A stretch of DNA of 64,000 nucleotides, taken from JACADW01 sp963747985. GTDB taxonomy: Bacteria > Acidobacteriota > UBA6911. Where the stretch lies: assembly GCA_963747985.1 (NCBI GenBank), contig CAVVHG010000007.1, positions 124,001 through 188,000 on the forward strand. The letters are read 5' to 3'. Below, piece by piece: positions 47,073 to 56,062 of the stretch (its first letter is position 1; every line of letters begins with the position of its first letter). The notes below the pieces were generated by a model, which was given only the letters and a program-made list of their open reading frames with translations, was not told where the DNA came from and did no database searches. A program made the translations under genes and the position numbers.

Positions 47073-48139
47073 GGCCGGAGGTCTCGGGTGGACGGATAGC
47101 CGGGTACTCCTGCCGCCTTCAAGGCGGCACGGACGATCGCGCGCGACACGGCGTCGGCTGCAAGCGCGCCTGCGAGGGAGAGACTGACGTTCTTCAATTC
47201 GCCGGTGGTGATGGCAAAGAGCGTATCGCCGTCCATCGGCGTGTGAGCCGGATTGACCGCCCGTGCGAGTCCGTCCTGCGCCATCTGGGCGATCTTGGTC
47301 ATCCCGGGTTTGTCGAACAGGGCATTCGTCGCGACGACTCCGAGAGTCGTACTGGCGCCCTCACCGGATGCCACCGCTGCGGGCCCATGCTTCAGGGCCT
47401 CCATCGTGTTGGCAAGCGCTTTGCCGTCCGGCGTTCTTGCGCCCGCAATGATGCGGCAACTGCGCGGGTCGATGATGTCTCCGGCCGCATTTACGGCGAC
47501 AAGCGCGGCAACCTTCAGCTCACCTACCCTGATCGAACAGGTCCCGATGCCGGCCTTCATGGCCCGGCCGCGGCCGAGCATCTTCCCGACCGTCGCTCCG
47601 GCCCCGGCTCCTACGTTGCCTTCCTCCACCGCACCCGCAGTCGCGTTGCGACAGGCAGCGTAACCTGCGGCTTTATCGGGGCGTATTCCTGCGTCACCCA
47701 ATGCCAGGTCGAAGAGGATTGCGGCGGGGACGATCGGTACGCGGGCCACCCGCATGTCGAAACCGACCCCTTTTTCTTCGAGGAACTGCACGACCCCGGA
47801 AGCGGCGTCCAGTCCGAAAGCGCTGCCGCCCGCGAGCAGGATCGCGTGGATCTTCTGAACCGTATTGATTGGATTGAGCAGGTCCGTCTCACGCGTTCCC
47901 GGGGCGGAGCCGCGCACATCCACACCGGCGACTGCGCCGGCTTCAGCGAGCACTACCGTGCAGCCCGTGGGCCGGCGGGAGTCGGTGAAATGGCCCACCT
48001 GGATGCCGGCGATGTCTGTGAGGCAGCCCTCCGAAAGAAGCGTTTCCGTCGATTGATCCCACATGAGACAAGCTCCTCGCGGGAAGAAGCCGGCGGCGAT
48101 CACGGATTTCAGGAAGCGCCGGCGTTGTTGGTTCAGCAT
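47069..48139 (-). CDS. P1/S58-family N-terminal-nucleophile aminopeptidase
   Basis: A 356-residue protein with an N-terminal RRRFLKSVIAAGFFPRG that may be a Tat-type leader. The S58 (DmpA/BapA-like) fold is recognised from GIQVGHFTDSRRPTGCTVVL at the start, ILLAGGSAFGLDAASGVVQF, and GEGASTTLGVVATNALFDKP. In the family, the last of these contains the self-cleavage site; the Ser/Thr in STT is the presumed nucleophile. Such enzymes remove N-terminal D- or beta-amino acids or small peptides. The start is ATG 48139; an upstream Met also exists. It is translationally coupled to the symporter. Confidence 0.85.
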   Translation of the reverse strand: MLNQQRRRFLKSVIAAGFFPRGACLMWDQSTETLLSEGCLTDIAGIQVGHFTDSRRPTGCTVVLAEAGAVAGVDVRGSAPGTRETDLLNPINTVQKIHAILLAGGSAFGLDAASGVVQFLEEKGVGFDMRVARVPIVPAAILFDLALGDAGIRPDKAAGYAACRNATAGAVEEGNVGAGAGATVGKMLGRGRAMKAGIGTCSIRVGELKVAALVAVNAAGDIIDPRSCRIIAGARTPDGKALANTMEALKHGPAAVASGEGASTTLGVVATNALFDKPGMTKIAQMAQDGLARAVNPAHTPMDGDTLFAITTGELKNVSLSLAGALAADAVSRAIVRAALKAAGVPGYPSTRDLRP

Positions 48140-48300
48140 GATCCGGTACCATCCCAGACGCAAAGCAGGCGCATCCGATGCTCAACTGCCCGTGCCTGAG
48201 TCTCCCAGCCGGCAAAATTCGCGGCCTGGCTTCGTCACCACCATGGCAATGTTACCGCTCCGGCTCCCTCACCAGTGCAATCCTCATGCTGCTGCGCAAT

Positions 48301-49248
48301 TCACCGGCTGTTGCGCGGTGAGATGACACGGCCGTACGCGGACGAGCGGCCAAGTCGCTCGAAGCATTCGTATGCGGCCAATGCGATCCGGCTGATCGCA
48401 TCATCCGCCGCGCGCTCGTCCAGATCGTAGCCAGTCATAACGCCGATCACGAACGGGCGATTCTTCGCAAAAACGATGCCTGCGTCGCAGCGAACGCCCT
48501 CCAGCGCACCCGGCTTGTTCGCGATCACGACTTCCTCCGGGATCAAACGCGGGATAGGGCTCTCTTTGCGCGTGCTAAGCATCTTCAGGAAATCCTCGGT
48601 CATTGCCTTGTCAAATACCTTGCCGCGATAGACCGCTTCCAGCAGCCTGACCAACTCGAGGGGCGTGGCCGTGTTCTCGCGCCCCTCGCGCGCCGCCGTG
48701 ATGTCCATCATCTTGCGTCGCAGCCTTGTCTGCTGCAGACCGAGACTCTCGAGCAGGGCGTTCACATTCCCCATCCCAAGCCTGTCGATCAGGATGTTTG
48801 TCGCAGAATTGTCACTGACGGCAAGCATGAAAGTAGCAATGTCGCGATTGGTCACCCTGGTGACGCCGGGAGTCAGCCCAGCCATGATCTGGCTGTCATC
48901 CACGAGGTCGGCCCGGTTCATCGTGTAGGTGTCGGTCAGCTGCGCCTTGCCGGCGATTCCCGAGGCGGATTGCTGCGACTGATGGTAGAGCTCTGCCAGC
49001 ACCGCGATCTTGATCGTGCTGGCCGTGGGGAATACCTCATCTGCGTTGCGAAGTATTTGCCGTCCCGAAGCCAGATCCAGGATAGCCAGCCCCAGCACTC
49101 CGTTCAGCTCGCGATCCGCCTGGGCCATCGCCGCTTCCAGTTTTCCGAAGAGGACGTCTGCCTTCTGTTTACCCTCCTGCGCAACCGCATGAACTGCGGC
49201 GAGGGATGCGAGGAACAACGCGGCGCTTGCCATGGACCTTTTGATCAT
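48301..49248 (-). CDS. Class A beta-lactamase-like serine hydrolase
   Basis: A 315-residue exported protein (signal peptide RSMASAALFLASLAAVHAVAQ). Penicillin-binding-fold motifs: Ser77-T-I-Lys80 (SxxK), S145-D146-N147 (SDN), and E191-N-T-A where class A enzymes carry the deacylating Glu in ExxxN/ExxLN. The third motif is K245-P-G rather than K-T/S-G. The Pro is unusual and could reduce true beta-lactam hydrolysis. The fold and order match class A beta-lactamases, but a peptidoglycan or ester-hydrolase role remains possible. The gene is monocistronic, and the region upstream is occupied by a MITE-like element. Confidence 0.8.
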   Translation of the reverse strand: MIKRSMASAALFLASLAAVHAVAQEGKQKADVLFGKLEAAMAQADRELNGVLGLAILDLASGRQILRNADEVFPTASTIKIAVLAELYHQSQQSASGIAGKAQLTDTYTMNRADLVDDSQIMAGLTPGVTRVTNRDIATFMLAVSDNSATNILIDRLGMGNVNALLESLGLQQTRLRRKMMDITAAREGRENTATPLELVRLLEAVYRGKVFDKAMTEDFLKMLSTRKESPIPRLIPEEVVIANKPGALEGVRCDAGIVFAKNRPFVIGVMTGYDLDERAADDAISRIALAAYECFERLGRSSAYGRVISPRNSR

Positions 49249-49776
49249 CTGCTTGCCACTCCTGACCTGAAAATGTGTCCGCACGATAAGGCGGATCGAG
49301 AGACAAGTCAACGTGCTGTTCGGGAAACGGGCTGAGAAGGGGGGATCCAGTGGGCGCGCTTCGCCGAAGCGCGCGACGTCCGCGCCGGCGAGGCTGTCTG
49401 AAAACCAACTATGATACGGGCTTTCAGCCCTCCATCGTCCGTCCATGGATACATTTCCTGGGGCTTCGCCCCAGGCTGGTATGGGGCGGGCCTTCGGCCC
49501 TCAAAACCATATTCGGATCAAGATGCGGAGCGCTGAAAGCGCGTTTTCATAACAGCCTGGGGCGAAGCCCCAGTTTTGCATGCAGTCACAGTAATCAAGG
49601 GCTGAAGGCCCGCTTCATAGAGCTTTGATGCAGCCTTGCCGGCGCGGACGCACGCGGCCCTTAATCAACTCGATGGCTGCGGGACCAGGATCTGGCCTAT
49701 ACTAGAGTTTTGGCAAGCTGCAGTGTGACGATCATAATCAGAATTGCAGGCCTGAGTTCGCTGGAGGACCAACCGA
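49249..49776. other. 528-bp divergent gap containing a MITE-like element
   Basis: The gap lies between the beta-lactamase-like gene and the aminotransferase run. No gene is present. Most of it is the hairpin-rich repeat at 49377-49650. The aminotransferase start at 49777 has GGAGG nine bases ahead; its promoter lies to the right of the repeat. Confidence 0.55.
49377..49650. repeat. MITE/REP-like hairpin array, copy A, with 20-bp terminal inverted repeats
   Basis: A 274-base element bounded by CGTCCGCGCCGGCGAGGCTG on the left and its complement (one mismatch) on the right. Inside are at least six short palindromes, among them GGGCTTTCAGCCC, CTGGGGCTTCGCCCCAG, GGGCCTTCGGCCC and CTGGGGCGAAGCCCCAG. 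The interior matches copy B at 58198-58428. It has no coding capacity, so mobilisation would need a transposase elsewhere. Confidence 0.75.
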
Positions 49777-51111
49777 ATGCTGCCCAAGAATCCCGTACCC
49801 GGCCCCAAGGCGCGTGCTCTCCTGGCGCGGGACGGACAAGTCATTTCTCCCTCCTACGCACGCGACTACCCTTTTGTCATGTCCCACGGCTCGGGCAGTG
49901 AGGTCTGGGATGCGGACGGCTATCGTTACATCGACTGCGTTGCCGGCATCGCAGTCTGTTCGACCGGGCATGCGCATCCCGATGTCGTCCGAGCGATCCG
50001 GGAGCAGGCCGGTAAGTTTCTCCACATCTCGTCCGACTACTACCACGAAACCATGGTGAGGCTGGCGGAAAAGCTCGACGAGATTGCTCCGTTTTCCGAG
50101 GACGCAGTTGTGTTTCTGACCAATTCGGGAACCGAGTCTATTGAGGCGGCGCTGAAGCTCGCACGCCATCACACGAAGCGCCAATACCTGATCGGTTTCT
50201 ACGGCGCCTTTCACGGACGGTCGTACGGATCGGTGAGCATGACCGCGAGCAAGGCGGTTCAGCACCGGGGTTTCGGACCGTTGCTGGCCGGGGTTGTGCA
50301 CGTGCCCTACCCGGACCCTTACCGGCCCCGTCTCGCGATCGCTCCTGGGGCAGGGGACTACGGCGATGCGTGCGTGGACTTCCTCGAGCAAGTGGTCTTC
50401 AGATACGACGTTCCCCCGGACGAAGTGGCCGCCGTCCTGGTCGAAGCGCTGCAGGGGGAAGGCGGCTATATCGTGCCGGCGCCTCATTTCCTGCCTAGGC
50501 TTCGCAAGCTGTGCGACGATCATGGAATCCTCCTGATTGTCGATGAAGTCCAGAGCGGTGTGGGCCGTACCGGTAAGTGGTGGGCTGTGCAACACTGGGG
50601 CGTTGAGCCCGACATGGTCTGTTGCGCAAAGGGCATCGCCTCGGGCGTGCCTCTCGGCGCGATGATCACGCGCCGGAGCGTCGCCAGCTGGGGACCGGGC
50701 GCCCACGGCAACACCTATGGAGGAAACCCGCTGGCGTGTGCTGCGGCACTTGAGACACTGCGCCTGATCGAAAGCGGCTATATGGAGAACGCGCGTACAG
50801 TCGGGGCCCGCATGCTCGAGAAGCTGCGTGCGATGTCGGACAGGCACCCGACCATCGGCCAGGCACGCGGCCTGGGTTTGATGATCGGAGTCGAGCTGGT
50901 CAAAGACAAGGCCTCAAAGGAGCCGGCACATGAGGCCATGGAGGCGGTGCTCAAGGGTGCGTACGAGCGCGGCCTGCTGCTTCTCGGATGCGGCGCAAGC
51001 GTGGTGCGCTTTGCTCCGCCGTTGAACATAACCGCAGAACTGGCCGACGAGGCGCTCGAGATCTTCGACGACGCGGTGAGCGAGGCGGAGGCGAACAGCG
51101 GGGCAATGTAG
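49777..51111 (+). CDS. Class III (4-aminobutyrate-type) aminotransferase
   Basis: A 444-residue PLP enzyme. Motifs include FLTNSGTESIEAALKLARHH (cofactor phosphate site), GFYGAFHGRSYGSVSMT, LLIVDEVQSGVGRTGKWW (Asp holding the pyridine nitrogen), MVCCAKGIASGVPLG (Schiff-base Lys) and GNTYGGNPLACAAALETL. It moves the omega-amino group of GABA-like, ornithine-like or beta-amino donors to a keto acid and so yields a semialdehyde. It is the first gene of a rightward run with another class III aminotransferase, an aldehyde dehydrogenase and a CoA transferase/thiolase set, consistent with degradation of an amino compound to acyl-CoA. Confidence 0.9.
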   Translation: MLPKNPVPGPKARALLARDGQVISPSYARDYPFVMSHGSGSEVWDADGYRYIDCVAGIAVCSTGHAHPDVVRAIREQAGKFLHISSDYYHETMVRLAEKLDEIAPFSEDAVVFLTNSGTESIEAALKLARHHTKRQYLIGFYGAFHGRSYGSVSMTASKAVQHRGFGPLLAGVVHVPYPDPYRPRLAIAPGAGDYGDACVDFLEQVVFRYDVPPDEVAAVLVEALQGEGGYIVPAPHFLPRLRKLCDDHGILLIVDEVQSGVGRTGKWWAVQHWGVEPDMVCCAKGIASGVPLGAMITRRSVASWGPGAHGNTYGGNPLACAAALETLRLIESGYMENARTVGARMLEKLRAMSDRHPTIGQARGLGLMIGVELVKDKASKEPAHEAMEAVLKGAYERGLLLLGCGASVVRFAPPLNITAELADEALEIFDDAVSEAEANSGAM

Positions 51112-51147
51112 CTCCTGTTGACCTCCCTGGCGGGACGCGATGCGCTT

Positions 51148-52500
51148 ATGACAGACGAGGGGAAGTACGTCCTGCACACGTGGACCAGGCAGGCCGATTG
51201 GAAAGGCCCTACGGTGGTCGGCGGACAGGGCGCGTGGTTCTGGGATGAAGATGGCAGGCGTTACCTGGATCTGAGCAGCCAGGCGGAGTGCTGCAACCTG
51301 GGCCATCAGCACCCCGCGGTCGTGCGCGCGATCCGCGAGCAGGCCGCCAGCCTGTGCTACGTCTCCAACAGCTGGGGAGCGTCGCCGCGCGGAGAATTGG
51401 CGGAGAGAATTGTCTCGATCGCCAACGGAGGGTCTGCGGACGGGAATCAGGCTCAGGAGGACAAGGCCGGGGCGGTAGACCAAGGCCGCCTGTCGAAGGG
51501 CCAGCGAGCCGGGTTCGGCAAGGTGTTTTTCACCTGCGGCGGCGCGGAAGCGACCGAGAACGCGATCAAGATGGCCCGCTGGTACACGGGGCGTCACAAG
51601 ATACTGTCCCGTTACCGGTCCTACCACGGCGCGACCCATGCCGCCTTGAAGGCAGGCGGAGACGCGCGCGGCTGGAATACGACGGACGGGCTGACGGGCG
51701 TCGTGCATGTGCTGCCGCCCTACTGCTTTCGATGCCCCTTCGGGCTGCGCTACCCTTCGTGCGGCATCCGGTGCGCGGCCCATGTCGAAGAGGTCATACT
51801 CTTCGAGGGGATGCACACCGTGGCCGCCGTAATCGCCGAACCGGCTGCGGGAACGAACGGCATCATTCCACCGGTCGAATATTGGCCACGGCTGCGCGAG
51901 ATCTGCGATCGCTACGACATCCTGCTGATAGCGGACGAGGTAATGAGCGGTTTCGGCCGCTGCGGGGAGTGGTTTGCCTGGCAGCGCCTGGGAGCGGCGC
52001 CTGATATGTTCACCATGGCCAAGGGGCTGACCGGTGCACACATCCCCCTCGGTGCCCTCTGTGTTTCGAGCCCTGTCGCGAAGTATTTCGACGATCATCT
52101 GCTGGAGACCGGCCTGACGTACAGCGGGCACCCGCTGGCGTGTGCGGCGGGCGTCGCGGCCATTCAGGCCTATGCAGGCCAGAGACTGATCGAACGTGCG
52201 CGAGAACTCGGGTCGTGGATGTTCGGGAGATTACGCGAGTTGCGTGCCCGCCATCAGATCATCGCGGACGTGCGCGGGTTGGGATTGTTCGCTGTCCTGG
52301 AGATGGCCGATCCCGGTGGAGGATCGCCGGCGCCTCCGTTCCCCGGACCGCTGCCATGGTTGAGGGCGCTCGCGCGGACTGCTCTGGAGCGAGGCGTGAG
52401 CGTCGCGGTGCGGGGCAACCTGCTCATCCTGTGCCCGCCCCTGGTGATCGATCAGGCGGATCTCGAATCAGGACTATCCGTGATCGATGACCTGTTGTGA
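51148..52500 (+). CDS. Second class III aminotransferase
   Basis: A 450-residue PLP enzyme from a different branch than its upstream neighbour. It has FFTCGGAEATENAIKMARWY, the Asp motif LLIADEVMSGFGRCGEWF, the Schiff-base Lys in MFTMAKGLTGAHIPLG and TYSGHPLACAAGVAAI. The first in-frame start is TTG 51118, six bases after the previous stop; ATG 51148 is preferred because homologues usually begin near LHTWTRQ, but neither has a clear ribosome site. A stretch near residues 90-120 (GGSADGNQAQEDKAGAVDQG) looks like a family-specific insertion. The resemblance is to taurine/beta-alanine:pyruvate-type enzymes; substrate not decided. Confidence 0.86.
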   Translation: MTDEGKYVLHTWTRQADWKGPTVVGGQGAWFWDEDGRRYLDLSSQAECCNLGHQHPAVVRAIREQAASLCYVSNSWGASPRGELAERIVSIANGGSADGNQAQEDKAGAVDQGRLSKGQRAGFGKVFFTCGGAEATENAIKMARWYTGRHKILSRYRSYHGATHAALKAGGDARGWNTTDGLTGVVHVLPPYCFRCPFGLRYPSCGIRCAAHVEEVILFEGMHTVAAVIAEPAAGTNGIIPPVEYWPRLREICDRYDILLIADEVMSGFGRCGEWFAWQRLGAAPDMFTMAKGLTGAHIPLGALCVSSPVAKYFDDHLLETGLTYSGHPLACAAGVAAIQAYAGQRLIERARELGSWMFGRLRELRARHQIIADVRGLGLFAVLEMADPGGGSPAPPFPGPLPWLRALARTALERGVSVAVRGNLLILCPPLVIDQADLESGLSVIDDLL

Positions 52501-52580
52501 TCCGTGAACCGCGCCGGGTGGTAATTCCCGAGCCCGCCGATTACAATCTGCTTTCTGCAATTGCCATTCAAGGAGGGAAC

Positions 52581-54212
52581 ATGGTTGCCAGAACCCGTGC
52601 AGGGAAGAACAAGTCCGCCGTCAGGAAAAGACGTCCGGTGCGGAAGAGCGCAGGCCCGGCTCTCACTTACGCGAACCTCAGCACCGCCCTGACGGATCCG
52701 GGCTTGCTGAAAGAATACGACCAGGCGTACGCGAAAGTGCGTGAACAGGTCGGCAGAACTTACCCCATGCTGATCGGCGGCCAGGATCGTACCGCCGCCG
52801 GGCTCCTGGAGAAACGCACACCGGTTAACACAGACGTTGTTCTTGGTTACTGCCAGAGGGGCACCGTCGAGGACGCCAGGAGCGCCATCGCCGCGGCGAA
52901 AGCAGCGTTCCCCGGGTGGAGCGCACTTCCGTGGCGGAGGCGCGTGTCCATGATGCGGAAAGTTGCCGCCGTGATCAACAAGCGCCTGTTTGAGCTGTCG
53001 GCATGGCTCAGCCTGGACGTCGGCAAGAGCCGCGCGGAAGCCCTGGGAGACGTGAAGGAGACCGCCGACCTGATCGATTACTACTGCGACCAGGTGGAGG
53101 CCAACCAGGGCTTTGATCACCCGATGAAGCCGGAGGGAACCTCAAAGACACGCAGCGTTATGAAACCTTATGGAGTATGGGCGGTTGTATCGCCCTTCAA
53201 CTTCCCGGTCGCACTCAGCGGCGGGCCGATGGGGGGTGCACTGGTTGCCGGCAACACGGTGATTCTCAAGCCCGCGAGCGACACCCCGATCAGCACGTGG
53301 CACCTGGCACAGTGCTTCCGCGACGCAGGATTGCCGCCGGGTGTGGTCAATTTTATCACCGGTCCGGGACGCACGGTCGGCGAGGAACTCGTGGTCAATC
53401 CTGATGTTGCCGGCATGACCTTCACCGGTTCCTTCGATGTGGGGTTCAACATCCTGAAGCGATTCAGCCAGGCCTATCCACGCCCCTGCATCACCGAAAT
53501 GGGTGGAAAGAATCCCGTCATCGTGAGCAGGAAGGCCGACCTGGTTGCGGCGGCCGAAGGTGTAATGCGTTCGGCATTCGGCCTGAGCGGTCAGAAGTGC
53601 AGCGCCACTTCGCGCGTTTATGTGCACCGTGATGTAAAGGATAGGTTCATCGACGTTCTCAAGCAGAAGACAGAAGCCCTCCAGGTGGGTGATCCGACAG
53701 TCCCCGGCGTGTTCATGGGTCCGGTAGTAAATGCCCAGGCCTACGAGAAGTTCAAGGAGTCCGTTGCCCTTGCTCTCGCCGCCGGAGGAAGAATCGTGTC
53801 CGGAGGCCGGACCCTCGCCGAGGGTGAGCTGGCGAAGGGCTATTACGTGGCGCCCACCATCGTGGACGGGCTGCCCCTCGATCATGTCCTGTTCAAGGAA
53901 GAGCTGTTTCTGCCCTTCGTCGTCATCGGTGAGTTCACCAATTTGGAGGATGCGTTGCGTGCGGCGAACGACAGCGTCTATGGACTGACGGCCGGCATCT
54001 TCAGCAAGGATAAGGCCGAGATCCGCCAGTTCCTGGATGGCATTCAGGCGGGTGTGGTGTACGTTAACCGTGTGAAGGGAGCGACCACGGGAGCCTGGCC
54101 GGGAGTCCAGCCTTTCGGCGGATGGAAGGCCAGCGGGAGCTCCTCACGCGGCGGCGGCGGGCTCTACTACGTGCAGCAGTATCTGCGCGAGCAGAGCCAG
54201 ACGGTGGCGTGA
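52581..54212 (+). CDS. NAD-dependent aldehyde dehydrogenase, P5C-dehydrogenase-like
   Basis: A 543-residue enzyme. The start is ATG 52581 four bases after AGGAGGG. A basic tail of about 25 residues (ARTRAGKNKSAVRKRRPVRK) precedes the ALDH fold. Catalytic features are VVSPFNFPVALSGGPMGGAL, the Glu in CITEMGGKNPVIV, the Cys in FGLSGQKCSATSRVYVH, and the C-terminal GVQPFGGWKASGSSSRGG. The last two resemble 1-pyrroline-5-carboxylate dehydrogenases. It would oxidise the semialdehyde made by the adjacent aminotransferases to a carboxylic acid, which the following CoA transferase could activate. The Lys/Arg-rich tail is unusual and unexplained. Confidence 0.88.
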   Translation: MVARTRAGKNKSAVRKRRPVRKSAGPALTYANLSTALTDPGLLKEYDQAYAKVREQVGRTYPMLIGGQDRTAAGLLEKRTPVNTDVVLGYCQRGTVEDARSAIAAAKAAFPGWSALPWRRRVSMMRKVAAVINKRLFELSAWLSLDVGKSRAEALGDVKETADLIDYYCDQVEANQGFDHPMKPEGTSKTRSVMKPYGVWAVVSPFNFPVALSGGPMGGALVAGNTVILKPASDTPISTWHLAQCFRDAGLPPGVVNFITGPGRTVGEELVVNPDVAGMTFTGSFDVGFNILKRFSQAYPRPCITEMGGKNPVIVSRKADLVAAAEGVMRSAFGLSGQKCSATSRVYVHRDVKDRFIDVLKQKTEALQVGDPTVPGVFMGPVVNAQAYEKFKESVALALAAGGRIVSGGRTLAEGELAKGYYVAPTIVDGLPLDHVLFKEELFLPFVVIGEFTNLEDALRAANDSVYGLTAGIFSKDKAEIRQFLDGIQAGVVYVNRVKGATTGAWPGVQPFGGWKASGSSSRGGGGLYYVQQYLREQSQTVA

Positions 54213-54261
54213 CGAAGCGTCGACCGGATGAGTCCCGGTGACTGGCAGCAAACGCCTTTTC

Positions 54262-54324
54262 GCAGAGGCTTTCAGCCTTCGGCTATCAGCAGTCAGCTTA
54301 GGCTGAAAGTAACGGCTGATAGCG
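54262..54324. repeat. GCTGA-rich repeat, copy 2
   Basis: AGGCTTTCAGCC, GGCTATCAGCAGTCAGC, GGCTGAAAG and CGGCTGATAGC form several small hairpins, matching in style the run at 44270-44335. It ends seven bases before the CoA-transferase start, whose mRNA leader it therefore occupies; no ribosome site is visible there. Confidence 0.55.
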
Positions 54325-54330
54325 CAGACT

Positions 54331-55248
54331 ATGTCGACGAAGCTGCTTTCCATGCATGAAGCGGTGTCCCGGTACGTCCCGGACGGTGTGTCGGTCGCGA
54401 TCGAAGGTTTCACCGCATTCATCTGTTTTGCCGCGGGGCACGAGATCATACGGCAGCGAAAACGTGACCTCACGCTGGTCCGTATGACACCGGACGTGAT
54501 CTACGATCAGATGATCGCCGCCGGCGTGGCTCGCAGGCTCGTGTTCAGCTACCTGGGCAATCCCGGCGTCGGCCCCCTCAATTGCATCCGCCGGGCAGTC
54601 GAGCAGGGGATTCCCTCGCCGCTGGAGATCGAGGAATACTCGCACTTCGGCATGGTCGGCCGCTACATCGCCGGCGCGGCGCGCCTGCCGTTCTACCCGC
54701 TCCGTTCCTATCTGGGCTCCGAGATGCCCGAAGTAAACCCGAAGATCAAATCCGTCAAGAGCCCTTACGGTGAAGAAGAGGTCGCGGTCGTGCCGCCCCT
54801 GAACCCGGACGTGGCTTTCATCCATGCACAGCGAGCCGATGCCGAGGGCAACACACAGGTGTGGGGACTGCTCGGTGTGCAGAAAGAGGTCGCATTTGCC
54901 GCGGGCAAGGTCATCGTAATCGTGGAAGAACTCGTCGATGAGTCCGTAATCCGCGCGGACCCTAACCGCACCCTGATTCCCGGCCTGATCGTGGATGCGG
55001 TCGTCCACGAGCCATTCGGCGCCCACCCTTCGTACGTGCAGGGCTACTACGACAGGGATAATGCGTTCTACCTCGAGTGGGACAAGATCTCGCGTGACCG
55101 GGATGCAACCGAGGCCTGGCTGGAGGAATGGGTTTGCGGGCTTGCCGGCCGGGCGGAGTACACGCGGAAACTCGGGCAGGAGACTGTCGAACGCCTGAAA
55201 CCGATCGCATCTTTCTCCGCGCCCGTCAACTACGGGAGCCATCAGTGA
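54331..55248 (+). CDS. CoA-transferase, alpha subunit (CatI/GctA-like)
   Basis: A 305-residue family I CoA-transferase subunit: VSVAIEGFTAFICFAAGHEI near the start (the GxG-like CoA-binding loop), MTPDVIYDQMIAAG, and PPLNPDVAFIHAQRADAEGN, typical of alpha chains. With the beta subunit it moves CoA between acyl groups, for example from succinyl-CoA to a dicarboxylate or 3-oxo acid. The stop overlaps the GTG of the beta subunit (GTGA at 55245-55248). The start at ATG 54331 lacks a Shine-Dalgarno and follows a hairpin repeat; Met8 (54352) is an alternative. The substrate probably comes from the upstream aldehyde dehydrogenase. Confidence 0.87.
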   Translation: MSTKLLSMHEAVSRYVPDGVSVAIEGFTAFICFAAGHEIIRQRKRDLTLVRMTPDVIYDQMIAAGVARRLVFSYLGNPGVGPLNCIRRAVEQGIPSPLEIEEYSHFGMVGRYIAGAARLPFYPLRSYLGSEMPEVNPKIKSVKSPYGEEEVAVVPPLNPDVAFIHAQRADAEGNTQVWGLLGVQKEVAFAAGKVIVIVEELVDESVIRADPNRTLIPGLIVDAVVHEPFGAHPSYVQGYYDRDNAFYLEWDKISRDRDATEAWLEEWVCGLAGRAEYTRKLGQETVERLKPIASFSAPVNYGSHQ

Positions 55249-56015
55249 CCGCCGAACCCTACACCGCTTCCGAGATGATGATTGTTTCCGCAGCCCGCGC
55301 ACTTGCCGGAGTGCGTACGGTGTTCGTTGGGGTCGGGCTGCCCAACATTGCCTGCAACCTTGCCCGCCGAACGGTCGCTCCCGACCTCGAGTTGATCTAC
55401 GAAGCGGGTGTATTCGGCGCCCGTCCCACGCGCCTGCCGCTCTCGATCGGAGACCCCGCGCTAGTCACCGGCTCGCTGTGCACGATGTCGATGGCCGATC
55501 TGTTCGGTTGCTACCTCCAGGGAGGCCGGATCGAAGTCGGGTTCCTGGGAGGTGCCCAGGTCGACCGGTTCGGCAACCTGAACACGACGGTGATCGACTC
55601 CTATACCAGGCCGAAAGTCCGGCTGCCGGGAAGCGGCGGTGCGTGCGAGATCGCCATCCATGCCAGGCGGCTCTTCTACATCATGCGGCTGAGCAAGAGG
55701 GCGTTTGTCGGAAAACTCGACTTCCGAACCAGCCCCGGGTTTCTGGACGGCGGTGACGCGCGCTTGCGGCTGGGCATGCCGGGTGGCGGCCCCGGGCTCG
55801 TCGTCACCGACAAGGCGCTCTTCGACTTCAGCGGCCCCGATCACGAGATGAGGCTGGTTTCACTCCATCCGGGGATCGGGGTTGATGAGGTGGCGTCCCG
55901 GATCGGCTGGCCGCTGTGCCAGGCGCCACGGGTCGGCGAGACGCCCGCGCCGACCGCAGAGGAACTCGGATGCATACGGCACGAGCTGGATCCGGCAGGC
56001 ATGTACCGTAACTGA
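55245..56015 (+). CDS. CoA-transferase, beta subunit (CatJ/GctB-like)
   Basis: A 256-residue beta chain beginning with GTG 55245 (GGGAG six bases ahead), coupled to the alpha subunit by a four-base overlap. The segment LELIYEAGVFGARP carries the Glu expected to form the glutamyl-CoA thioester. GSLCTMSMADLFGCYLQGG and VGFLGGAQVDRFGNLNTTV are typical of 3-oxoadipate/glutaconate CoA-transferase beta chains. A thiolase follows 48 bases later, so the pair probably makes a 3-oxoacyl-CoA that the thiolase cleaves, a beta-ketoadipate-like ending. That is inference from order. Confidence 0.87.
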   Translation: MTAEPYTASEMMIVSAARALAGVRTVFVGVGLPNIACNLARRTVAPDLELIYEAGVFGARPTRLPLSIGDPALVTGSLCTMSMADLFGCYLQGGRIEVGFLGGAQVDRFGNLNTTVIDSYTRPKVRLPGSGGACEIAIHARRLFYIMRLSKRAFVGKLDFRTSPGFLDGGDARLRLGMPGGGPGLVVTDKALFDFSGPDHEMRLVSLHPGIGVDEVASRIGWPLCQAPRVGETPAPTAEELGCIRHELDPAGMYRN

Positions 56016-56062
56016 TGCGGGGGAGCGGCAGGACAGGACCGACCGCCAGGGAGGCGGATACC

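Noticed and set aside
49738..52131. Minus-strand ORFs of 369 and 405 codons opposite the two aminotransferases
   Set aside because: Antisense to intact PLP enzymes with full motif sets; no ribosome sites or family features.
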